A stretch of 46,191 bases of DNA from an archaeon HR01. Lineage in GTDB: Archaea; Thermoproteota; Nitrososphaeria_A; Caldarchaeales; Caldarchaeaceae. How positions within the stretch are numbered: the stretch's first letter is position 1; each line of letters begins with the position of its first letter. Shown here in pieces: positions 7,657 through 15,282 of this stretch. Below the pieces are notes generated by a model that was not told the origin of the DNA, made no database searches, and saw only the letters and a program-made list of their open reading frames with translations. Where the stretch lies: the NCBI GenBank assembly GCA_002898355.1, contig BEHD01000004.1, forward strand, positions 70,540 through 116,730, read 5' to 3'. The position numbers were made by a program, and so were the translations under genes.

Positions 7657-8928
7657 TTGGTTAGGACATCTAGGATAGCGGGCTTCTACAAGCTGGACGC
7701 TGATGCGAGGCTGAGGTTTGTGGCTGAGCAGGCGGGTCTGACGGAGGATGAGGTCAACGCTCTGAGAGGTGGTGGAATGGACCTGCCAACAGCCACCCGC
7801 ATGATAGAAAACGTGATAGGTATCTTCCCCATGCCCCTCGGCATCGCCGTCAACTTCCTCATCAACGGCGTGGACTATCTGATACCGATGGTCGTGGAGG
7901 AGCCTTCGGTGGTGGCTGCGGCCTCAAACGCTGCAAGGATGGCCAGGGAACGTGGCGGGGTCCAAGCCCTTTCAGGAGACCAGCTGATGATAGGCCAGGT
8001 CCAGCTGGTGGATGTGAAGAAGCCTGCCACGGCGAGGATGGAGATACTGAAGAACAGGGATGAGATTCTTAGAATAGCCAACGAGAGAGACCCCGTCTTA
8101 GTGGGTCTCGGCGGGGGAGCTAAGGACTTGGAGGTGAGGGAGATCTCCACACCTGCAGGGACGATGTTGATTACACATCTTATCGTGGATGTTAAAGATG
8201 CCATGGGGGCCAACGCTGTGAATACTATGTGCGAGGCTGTGGCGCCTACACTGGCCAGAATCGCAGGTGGGAGGTTTAGGTTGAGGATACTGTCCAATCT
8301 GGCTGACCGCCGTATCGTCAGGGCTTGGACGAGGGTCTCACCCGAGTCGTTGGGCGGTAGCGAGGTGGTCAGGGGCATATACGAGGCCTACGCCTTTGCG
8401 AAGGCAGACCCCTACAGGGCAGCCACCCACAACAAGGGGATTATGAACGGCATCGACGCAGTAGCCATAGCCACCGGGAACGACTGGAGGGCTATAGAGG
8501 CTGGCGCCCACTCATATGCCTCGAGATATGGGAGATACGAGCCCTTGACGACGTGGGAGGTGGGGCCGGACGGCGACCTCTACGGCAGTATAGAGTTGCC
8601 GCTGGCTGTGGGTATTGTGGGCGGTGCCACAAGGACCAACCCCCTGGCCAGGATATGTCTCAAGATTTTAGGGGTTAAGACAGCTAGGGAGCTGGCTGAG
8701 GTTATGGCCTCGGTCGGTCTCATACAGAACCTGGCAGCCCTACGGGCCCTGGCTGACGAGGGCATCCAAGCCGGCCACATGTCGCTCCACGCCAAAAATA
8801 TAGCGGTGATGGCTGGCGCAGAGGGTGAGGAGATAGACTTGGTAGCGGAGGAGATGGTAAGGGAGAAGATGGTTAGAGTGGACAAGGCCAAGGAGATTCT
8901 AGCACGTTTGAGAGGTGGGAAAACCTAG
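7657..8928 (+). CDS. Hydroxymethylglutaryl-CoA reductase, class II type
   Basis: A 423-residue enzyme converting HMG-CoA to mevalonate. Class II character shows in the segment ENVIGIFPMPLGIAVNF near residues 51-67 with the catalytic glutamate, in THNKGIMNGID carrying the catalytic lysine near 251, in GATRTNP near 326, and in GHMSLHAKN with the catalytic histidine near 383. Start is the TTG at 7657; an in-frame stop at 7648-7650 and the lack of ATG before the conserved core force this choice. Most archaea use a class I reductase; class II enzymes in archaea are usually explained by transfer from bacteria. HMG-CoA synthase and a thiolase-like gene lie at 27.4-29.6 kb. Its 3' end abuts, and overlaps by 4 nt, the convergent MazG-like gene. 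Confidence 0.9.
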   Translation: MVRTSRIAGFYKLDADARLRFVAEQAGLTEDEVNALRGGGMDLPTATRMIENVIGIFPMPLGIAVNFLINGVDYLIPMVVEEPSVVAAASNAARMARERGGVQALSGDQLMIGQVQLVDVKKPATARMEILKNRDEILRIANERDPVLVGLGGGAKDLEVREISTPAGTMLITHLIVDVKDAMGANAVNTMCEAVAPTLARIAGGRFRLRILSNLADRRIVRAWTRVSPESLGGSEVVRGIYEAYAFAKADPYRAATHNKGIMNGIDAVAIATGNDWRAIEAGAHSYASRYGRYEPLTTWEVGPDGDLYGSIELPLAVGIVGGATRTNPLARICLKILGVKTARELAEVMASVGLIQNLAALRALADEGIQAGHMSLHAKNIAVMAGAEGEEIDLVAEEMVREKMVRVDKAKEILARLRGGKT

Positions 8929-9278
8929 CCCCCACCCTCCCCCTTTAATGCGTCCCTCCAGAGCTCGGGTGGAAAACGCTTCTCCATCTTGGGTATCTCA
9001 ACCTCCAAAGCCTTCTCCAAGTCGACATCAAACCTGTTGGCCAGCTGTACAAGTAGTGTGAGGACTTGGGCGAACTCCGAGCCTATGTCGTCCTGGTTTG
9101 TAGAGTGGCCCAGCCCAGGCCTCTTATAGCCCTCCCTCTCCAGTATAAACCTACCTATCTCCGTTACCTCCTCGATTAGGTGGGCGTAGATTAGGGAGTC
9201 CCTAAACTTGTCCCATGACCTCCGCCTCTCAAAATCTCTAATCCTCTCCTGTAGCTGCGAGAGCCTCATAATCCTCAA
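8925..9278 (-). CDS. MazG-like nucleotide pyrophosphohydrolase
   Basis: A 117-residue all-helical protein with the MazG pattern: HLIEEVTEIGRFIL near residues 34-46 supplies the EExxE metal site, and EFAQVLTLLVQLANRFDVDLEKAL near 68-91 supplies the second half. Such enzymes hydrolyse (d)NTPs to monophosphates and act in nucleotide-pool cleaning. It follows the DUF424 gene by 4 nt in the same direction. Substrate cannot be told from sequence; the second acidic motif looks degenerate compared with classical MazG. Confidence 0.65.
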   Translation of the reverse strand: MRIMRLSQLQERIRDFERRRSWDKFRDSLIYAHLIEEVTEIGRFILEREGYKRPGLGHSTNQDDIGSEFAQVLTLLVQLANRFDVDLEKALEVEIPKMEKRFPPELWRDALKGEGGG

Positions 9279-9282
9279 TACT

Positions 9283-9597
9283 TCATAGATAAACCTGAAT
9301 ATGTGGTATGCCGTCCACGTTCATGACGGTGTTGGTGGGGACAAGCCCGGTCTTTAATGCGTAGCCAACGCATCGCTCACCTAGCATGTTTATAATGGTT
9401 GCCTTCGAGATGTATTTGTCCAGCTCATCCACCGGAACTTGGACACCTCCGTAGAATGCTTTGTCAACTTTAACTGTGTGGCCGCCCCCGATTCTCAGCT
9501 GCCTGCCCAGAAGCTCGCTGTCGCATATCGCCACCACTATCTCGCCGGTCTTCGAAAAATGTATCTTAACCCAGCATGTGTCCAAGCTCTCCCACAT
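9283..9597 (-). CDS. DUF424 family protein
   Basis: A 104-residue archaeal protein recognisable from GEIVVAICDSELLGRQLR near 18-35, the FYGG motif near 68-71, IINMLGERCVGYALKTGLV and the closing GIPHIQVYL. DUF424 genes are widely next to aIF2-beta in archaea, as here (31 nt downstream of it), which suggests a role linked to translation, but no biochemical function is established. Starts at an ATG at 9597. Confidence 0.8.
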   Translation of the reverse strand: MWESLDTCWVKIHFSKTGEIVVAICDSELLGRQLRIGGGHTVKVDKAFYGGVQVPVDELDKYISKATIINMLGERCVGYALKTGLVPTNTVMNVDGIPHIQVYL

Positions 9598-9628
9598 CTA
9601 CTGACCACCGCTAGTTTAAAACTGTTGG

Positions 9629-10087
9629 CTATATCCTCCTCACAGGGTTTCTGGCCCCGCATGCATCACAGACCAGAAACCTAAACCTTTTCTCCGCCAC
9701 AATCCTAGTATCTATACCGCCGCAGGTGGGGCATCTCACAAACTCTTTCAGATACACGTCTAGGAGCCTCCGCACCTCCTCGGAGGATATTGTCCCCTGC
9801 ACCGCAAGCCTCTCACCTTCAAGGGTTCCGGCCCTACCCGTCTCCTTAAGGATGAAACGCGACACATGCTCGGGGTCTCTGTTGAGGGTTTTGGCCAGCT
9901 GCCCGAGGTTTGTGACGTAGGTGTTCTTCGCCGAGACAACAACCTGAGGCCTCAGCTCGAGAAACCTGTCCCCAGACCTAACGGCGCTCCGGGATACTTG
10001 GGCGAGGACGTTATCTAGCAGCCGCAGATACATCTCCTTGAAGCTGTCTCCACCCGCCAAACCGCCTGACTTTCCGCGTCGCCGCAT
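9629..10087 (-). CDS. Translation initiation factor aIF2 beta subunit
   Basis: A 152-residue protein. Residues 14-45 hold the N-terminal helix that contacts aIF2 gamma; 46-110 the alpha/beta core (VVSAKNTYVTNLGQLAKTLNRDPEHV, FILKETGRAGTLEGERLAVQG), and 111-152 the zinc ribbon with C119, C122, C140 and C143. aIF2 brings initiator tRNA to the small subunit. Followed by DUF424 and MazG-like genes in a probable operon. Length is slightly longer than the typical 135-140 because of a Gly-rich N-terminus. Confidence 0.93.
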   Translation of the reverse strand: MRRRGKSGGLAGGDSFKEMYLRLLDNVLAQVSRSAVRSGDRFLELRPQVVVSAKNTYVTNLGQLAKTLNRDPEHVSRFILKETGRAGTLEGERLAVQGTISSEEVRRLLDVYLKEFVRCPTCGGIDTRIVAEKRFRFLVCDACGARNPVRRI

Positions 10088-10288
10088 TTAAGGGTGAAGG
10101 CTGTCTGAGCATCTGTGGGGAGAACATCCTAGGAGAGGACGGAGGGAAGTAAGAGCATGCTGAGCCGTTTTCATCTCTTGAAGTAGCCAGAATGAATAAA
10201 GATATTTCAGCAGTTTAGGCTGGAGAGGTGGCGGTCAGTAGGCGTCTTTGAAATAAACATATAACGTTGGCGGATGGTTTAAGGGGTT
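10088..10288. other. 201-base gap without a recognised gene
   Basis: Longest gap in the window, lying between the divergent aIF2-beta and SAH hydrolase genes. I see no tRNA fold, no convincing C/D box pair and no open frame with coding character. AT-richer stretches at 10190-10210 and 10250-10265 (AAATAAACATATAACG) could serve the plus-strand gene; the latter is about 30 nt before its GTG. Confidence 0.4.
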
Positions 10289-11605
10289 GTGCAGCCAACA
10301 TGGGTTCGTGACCCCTCCCTTGCGGGTGAGGGGGTGCAGAAGATAGAGTTGGCCGAATCCCTTATGCCGGTTCTGAACATGGTTAGGGCTAGGCTTGCGG
10401 TGGAGAAGCCTTTCAAAGGGATAACAATCGCTGCATGTCTCCATGTGACCAAGGAGACAGCGGTACTGCTTAGGGCTTTAAGGGATGGAGGAGCCAAAGT
10501 CGCCATAGCGGCATCCAACCCCTTAAGCACTCAAGATGATGTGGCCGCCGCCCTAGCTGCTGAGGGGTTTCACGTATACGCCTTCAAGGGTATGTCAACT
10601 GAGGAATACTATACCGCCATAGGCTATGTCCTAAACCACAACCCCGATATAACAGTGGATGACGGCGCCGACCTGGTCAGCACACTCCATAAAATCTATC
10701 ATGGGAGGATGGATTCCACATCCTCTATAGCGGCAGGGGTTGTCGGTGTGGAGAAGGTGCGGCAGATAGCCCGTAAGGTATTGGGTGGGACAGAGGAGAC
10801 CACGACCGGGGTTATAAGGCTTAAGGCCTTGGCGAGGGAGGGGATGCTTCTCTACCCCGTGGTGGCCGTCAACGATGCAAGGTCCAAAAGCCTTTTCGAC
10901 AACCCCCTAGGGACAGGGCAGTCAACCCTTGACGGAATCATGAGGAGCACAAACATTCTTCTAGCGGGGAAGAATCTGGTGGTCTGTGGCTATGGAAGGG
11001 TGGGCTCCGGCATAGCGGAGAGGGCTAGGGGGATGGGCGCCCGTGTGACAATTGTAGAGCCAGACCCCATCAAGGCATTACAGGCCTATATGGCCGGCTA
11101 CCAGGTTACGACCATGGCGAAGGCAGCCACATACGGCGACATATTCATCACCGCCACAGGAGACATTAACGTGATAAGAAGGGAGCACATCGAGAAGATG
11201 AGGGATGGAGCCATACTCGCCAACGCAGGCCATATGGATGTTGAGATAGATAAGGAGGGGCTTAGGAAGATGGCTGTCTCCGTGGACAGGCCGAGACCAT
11301 GTATGGAGGTTTATAGAATGGCTGACGGCCGGCACATCATCCTCCTCGGTGAGGGCCGCCTCGTCAACCTAGTCTGCGCCGAAGGCCACCCCTCTGAGGT
11401 GATGGACCTATCCTTCAGCATCCAGGCCGAATCCATCAGATACATAGTCGAGAACCATGAAAACCTGGCCCCAGAGGTCTATGATGTTCCATCCGAGGTG
11501 GATAAGGGGGTGGCATATCTTAAGCTAAAGAGCGTGGGTGTTGAGCTGGAGGAGCTCACAGACCAGCAGAAGACCTACCTTTCTGCGTGGTTCTACGGGA
11601 CTTGA
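10289..11605 (+). CDS. ahcY: S-adenosylhomocysteine hydrolase
   Basis: A 438-residue enzyme splitting S-adenosylhomocysteine into adenosine and homocysteine, keeping methylation going. Recognisable blocks are GITIAACLHVTKETAVL near 43-59, DDGADLVSTLH near 130-140, the NAD-binding Rossmann motif CGYGRVGSGIAERARGMGARV near 231-251 and the C-terminal VDKGVAYLKLKSVGVELEELT with KTYLSAW. The start is a GTG at 10289. Two bases separate its stop from the RPA-like gene, so these are co-transcribed. Length fits the archaeal enzyme. Confidence 0.95.
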   Translation: MQPTWVRDPSLAGEGVQKIELAESLMPVLNMVRARLAVEKPFKGITIAACLHVTKETAVLLRALRDGGAKVAIAASNPLSTQDDVAAALAAEGFHVYAFKGMSTEEYYTAIGYVLNHNPDITVDDGADLVSTLHKIYHGRMDSTSSIAAGVVGVEKVRQIARKVLGGTEETTTGVIRLKALAREGMLLYPVVAVNDARSKSLFDNPLGTGQSTLDGIMRSTNILLAGKNLVVCGYGRVGSGIAERARGMGARVTIVEPDPIKALQAYMAGYQVTTMAKAATYGDIFITATGDINVIRREHIEKMRDGAILANAGHMDVEIDKEGLRKMAVSVDRPRPCMEVYRMADGRHIILLGEGRLVNLVCAEGHPSEVMDLSFSIQAESIRYIVENHENLAPEVYDVPSEVDKGVAYLKLKSVGVELEELTDQQKTYLSAWFYGT

Positions 11606-11607
11606 AT

Positions 11608-12954
11608 ATGCTCTCGGAGGAATACCTGATAAAGACCATCCTCAGCAAGAGGCAGGATATGACCCTCGAACAGCTCATGGAGGAAGTTAATCGGAGGATG
11701 GAGCAGAACCCATTCCTGACGAGGGCCGGCGCCCTCCTCATAATCCTTGAGGAGGAGAGGCTGCTGGAGGAGCTGGAGACGAGGCAGGAGGACTTCACCA
11801 CAACATTGATTGGAAACCTCAAAGCAGGTCTGAAACATCTCACGGTGAAAGGGCGTGTCCTCGGCCTCAGAAGTTTAAGCCCCGGGGAGAGGCTGGCAGT
11901 CCTGCGGATAGGGGACCGGACAGGTGCCGCCACAGTTCTCCTATGGGATGAGCATTCGGAGCTGGTGAAGAACATGTCGCCGGGGCAGGTGGTAAGGCTC
12001 ACGGACCTGGCAGTGTCGGAGAACCGGGTCACAGGAGCCTTAGAGCTTACACCCAGCCAGAACACCGTATCGGAGACCGTTGAAGACGATGAATCCATCC
12101 CACCACTGGCTAGTTTCTTCAGAACACCCAGCCAGATACCGTGGGAGGATGGCAGACCCCACGATGTGAAATGCGTCCTACTCTTCCCATGGGAGTGGGG
12201 TTCTTCGAAGGCTGGCAACCCACAGCATCTAGTCGTCGGTGACGGCTTAACAAACTACATCCTCCGCCTCTGGGATATCCCTGCGTTAAGCCCGGGTGAA
12301 ATCAAACAGGGCGATGTATTGCTATTGACATCGGTCAGTAAGAGGGAGGACTTCCTCAGCTCCACATCGAGGACGACCTTGGGGAGGGCTGAGGGTGAGG
12401 CGGAGCTTGCGGAGAAGGCCCTGAAAAGCCTACAGCCCGAGAGGGACCTGCTGGTGGCGTACTCCGACGGCTTGAAGACCATCTGCGTAGATGAGACTGG
12501 GCCCTTCATCATGGTGGGGCCGCAGAACTTCTCCCAGAACGAGGTGGTCAGGGTTTTCAACTCAGCGGCCGTCAGCTATCGGGGAAGGCCTAGACTTTTC
12601 TTCCAGAAGGCTGTGCCAGTAAAGCCCGAGAACCCCCCTAGGATACAGGCAGTTCAAAACCTTGAGGAGAGGCATCTGGGCAGGCACGACCTCATACTGG
12701 ACTGCCAGCTCCTCCGAACTGGCCATGTATCCGAGGCATCTACAAGGTATGGTGTTAGGCCGCTGGCCAGTATTTGGCTCAGGATAGGCGGGAGTACATA
12801 TCCTGCCACCGTGTGGGGTGAGACAGCCTATAGGATGGCTGAGATATCTGAGGGGTCAGCCCTCAGACTATACATGGCTACTGCAAGGAGAAACAGGTAC
12901 GGCGAGGTGGAGATAATAGTGGACGATGAGACAGGTGTGGTCTTTAGGGAATGA
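11608..12954 (+). CDS. RPA-like single-stranded DNA-binding protein
   Basis: A 448-residue protein. The ATG at 11608 is preferred over the longer frame (11587) because it falls just after the ahcY stop. An N-terminal helical region (LEQLMEEVNRRM, LTRAGALLIILEEE) typical of archaeal RPA is followed by several OB folds: one near residues 65-150 (LTVKGRVLGLRSL, GAATVLLWDE, GQVVRLTDL), further ones near 170-270, 285-345 and 355-440. I see no zinc finger of the large euryarchaeal RPA. Function: protects ssDNA in replication and repair. Orthology to a particular archaeal RPA subunit is not certain. Confidence 0.75.
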   Translation: MLSEEYLIKTILSKRQDMTLEQLMEEVNRRMEQNPFLTRAGALLIILEEERLLEELETRQEDFTTTLIGNLKAGLKHLTVKGRVLGLRSLSPGERLAVLRIGDRTGAATVLLWDEHSELVKNMSPGQVVRLTDLAVSENRVTGALELTPSQNTVSETVEDDESIPPLASFFRTPSQIPWEDGRPHDVKCVLLFPWEWGSSKAGNPQHLVVGDGLTNYILRLWDIPALSPGEIKQGDVLLLTSVSKREDFLSSTSRTTLGRAEGEAELAEKALKSLQPERDLLVAYSDGLKTICVDETGPFIMVGPQNFSQNEVVRVFNSAAVSYRGRPRLFFQKAVPVKPENPPRIQAVQNLEERHLGRHDLILDCQLLRTGHVSEASTRYGVRPLASIWLRIGGSTYPATVWGETAYRMAEISEGSALRLYMATARRNRYGEVEIIVDDETGVVFRE

Positions 12955-12992
12955 GTTTAAGTAGTGACTATAAATAAGGTTTTCGGGTTTAG

Positions 12993-14216
12993 ATGCTCAT
13001 AGTAGTGCTGATAAAAGGGGTTCCGGCCAGGACCACTCAGGTCTTAACCGTATCCGGGGTTCTAAAAAGGGAGGAGATGGAGCTAGTCCTAAACCCCCAC
13101 GACGCAAGAGCCCTAGAGGCTGCCTTCTACCTGAAGAGGGTTGTGGGGGGAAAGATCATCTGTTTGAGCATGGGCCCAGAGCCTAAGATATCACCTATAA
13201 TGAAGGAGCTCTTCGAGCCGAAGGAGGAGAGCAGGCTGGTACCACGTATAATATTCCCAGGCGTAGACCACTGCATCCTCCTCAGCGACAGAAGGATGGC
13301 TGGAGCTGATACATGGGCCACCTCATACACGCTGGCCAAGGGGATTGAGAAGATACTTCAAATCCATAGGGAGGCCGTTGAGAGACTTGAGAAAGCCATT
13401 GGGAGCGATGAGCTCTACGAGATAGCTAAAACCCTCTACCACAACGGGCTGATACCCCATGAGATCTATTCCGAGCTTCCCACCATCAGAGACTCCCTTC
13501 TGGCCCGTTACAGAAGCGGCCAGATAGACGAGGCAGGGCTTAGGGATGGGCTGAGAAGGTATAAGGATGGGCTGGGAAGATTCATCATCTTGGCAGGCAT
13601 GAAGACTACAGACGGCGAGACAGGGAATACAGGCCCCCAGACCGCTGAGGCTTTGGGTCAGATGATGGGTGAGATTATTCCCAGCGTTGCCTTTGTACGG
13701 GAGATGGAGATAGACCCGAGCGGGGAATATGTTGTAGTTCTACGGGCTCTGGGCAGAATTATACAGAAGCTGTTAGTTCCTCTGCCCTGCCTCCTCACAC
13801 TACATACCGAGTACGAGCCAAAGATACCCAGCCCCGTCCATCTAAAGAAGGCCAGATACGCCAACTACATCCCGCAAAAGTCTAGGATAGATGTGTGGAA
13901 TGCGGAGTTCATCGGCGCCGACCCATCCAAGCTGGGGTTGATGGGTTCGCCTACGATAGTTGGGCCTGGATATGAGGTGGGTAGGCCCCAGGCCCAGAAG
14001 GTTATCGGTGAGTCTCTGGTCTTCGCCAGGGATGTTGAGAGGTTTGAATGGGGTGGGAAGACCTATGGGCCTTTCAAGGCGGGAGACCTAGCGCCGGAGC
14101 TACCTGTCGAGCTCTTGAGGGAGATGAGGGCCAAAGGATGGGTGAGGGTTTTCACCTTGGAGGATATGTTGAACGAGCTTTTCGGAGGGTTGAAGGTTGT
14201 CTCTAGAACAGTATAA
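12993..14216 (+). CDS. etfB: Electron transfer flavoprotein beta subunit with insertion
   Basis: A 407-residue EtfB/FixA, much longer than the usual 250-290. The N-terminal half (LIVVLIKGVPA, LNPHDARALEAA, KIICLSMGPE, ADTWATSYTLAKGIEKI) leads to about 75 extra residues at roughly 122-196 (helical, charged), and the fold resumes with FIILAGMKTTDGETGNTGPQTAEALG near 197-222, the nucleotide-binding part. The C-terminus overlaps the etfA TTG start by 20 nt. EtfAB dimers pass electrons from dehydrogenases to a quinone oxidoreductase, or bifurcate them. A 38-nt gap with AT-rich DNA precedes it. Confidence 0.88.
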   Translation: MLIVVLIKGVPARTTQVLTVSGVLKREEMELVLNPHDARALEAAFYLKRVVGGKIICLSMGPEPKISPIMKELFEPKEESRLVPRIIFPGVDHCILLSDRRMAGADTWATSYTLAKGIEKILQIHREAVERLEKAIGSDELYEIAKTLYHNGLIPHEIYSELPTIRDSLLARYRSGQIDEAGLRDGLRRYKDGLGRFIILAGMKTTDGETGNTGPQTAEALGQMMGEIIPSVAFVREMEIDPSGEYVVVLRALGRIIQKLLVPLPCLLTLHTEYEPKIPSPVHLKKARYANYIPQKSRIDVWNAEFIGADPSKLGLMGSPTIVGPGYEVGRPQAQKVIGESLVFARDVERFEWGGKTYGPFKAGDLAPELPVELLREMRAKGWVRVFTLEDMLNELFGGLKVVSRTV

Positions 14217-15282
14217 GGACGTCTGGGCCTACTGTGTAAGGGAGGGCGACAGCCTCACCAGGCCTAGCTTGGAGATATTGGCTGCGGCTAGAAAGGTGGC
14301 TGATAAGATCGGTCAGAAGGCTGTGGCGGTTATTCTTGGCTATGGTTTAGATAGGGTTGTAGAGAACGCCATAGCCCACGGCGCGGATGCGGTGGTTTAT
14401 GCCGACGAGCCCTGGCTTGAGAAGTACCAGTGCCTCCCCTACACTAGGGTGTTATGTGAGATGGCTGAGAAGATGAAGCCCTACGCTTTCCTCTTCGTGG
14501 CTGATGAGCTGGGTAGGGATTTGTCGCCTAGGGTGGCATACCGCCTCAACACCGGACTGGCGACAGACAACATAGACCTCGCCGTGGAAGACTACTACTT
14601 CGGACCCACCAACACCACATACAGGAACATCCTAGCCCAGATAAGGCCCGACTTCGCCACACGGGTCGCCAAGATCTACACACCGAGACACAGGCCCCAG
14701 ATGGCCAGCATAAGACCGGGCAATTTCGAGCCCCTTAGGAGGGACCCGTCAAGACGTGGGGAGCTTATCAGGTTTAGACCCACCCCTGTCGAGGAAGATT
14801 TCAAGGTGAAGATTTTGGAGGAAGCTATTCAGAGGAAGAGCCAGATAGACCTCGAGGGTGCAGACATCATCATAAGTCTGGGGATGGGCATATTGAGGGA
14901 TGGTGAGGGTAACCCGAGGAATCCGAGGGAGGCGTTCACGCTGGTTTCAGAGATACTGGAGCTTATCAGGAGGAACTACGGTTTGAAAGGCGAGATAGGC
15001 GCCACCAGGGCCCTGATATATTCTGAATTAAAGGAGTTGGAGGGGCTTATAACATCGGAGAGGCAGGTGGGGCAGACAGGCAGGACGGTGGCGCCTCAGA
15101 TATACATAGCGGTCGGCATCAGCGGCGCAGTCCAGCATAAGGTGGGTATGATAAAGTCCAAGAAGATAGTGGCTATAAACTCCGATAGGGACGCACCCAT
15201 CTTCGAACTGGCCCACTACGCCATAAAGGATGACTTGTACAAGGTTCTGCCTCGACTCCGCTCCCTACTGGCGGGGGGATGA
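14197..15282 (+). CDS. etfA: Electron transfer flavoprotein alpha subunit
   Basis: A 361-residue EtfA/FixB. The FAD-binding C-terminal domain is clear: SERQVGQTGRTVAPQIYIAVGISGAVQHKVGMIKSKKIVAINSD-type motifs from about residue 285, followed by DAPIFELAHYAIKDDLYKVLP. The N-terminal half has VWAYCVREGDSL and LAAARKVADKIGQ. The start is a TTG at 14197 inside etfB, overlapping by 20 nt; the stop overlaps the FixC start by 4 nt. The tight three-gene packing argues for one complex with EtfB and the FixC-FixX fusion. Confidence 0.93.
   Translation: MSLEQYKDVWAYCVREGDSLTRPSLEILAAARKVADKIGQKAVAVILGYGLDRVVENAIAHGADAVVYADEPWLEKYQCLPYTRVLCEMAEKMKPYAFLFVADELGRDLSPRVAYRLNTGLATDNIDLAVEDYYFGPTNTTYRNILAQIRPDFATRVAKIYTPRHRPQMASIRPGNFEPLRRDPSRRGELIRFRPTPVEEDFKVKILEEAIQRKSQIDLEGADIIISLGMGILRDGEGNPRNPREAFTLVSEILELIRRNYGLKGEIGATRALIYSELKELEGLITSERQVGQTGRTVAPQIYIAVGISGAVQHKVGMIKSKKIVAINSDRDAPIFELAHYAIKDDLYKVLPRLRSLLAGG

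Noticed and set aside
10289-10330. GGGTTCGTGACCC resembling a tRNA T-arm
   Set aside because: It falls in the ahcY coding start and no cloverleaf can be built around it.
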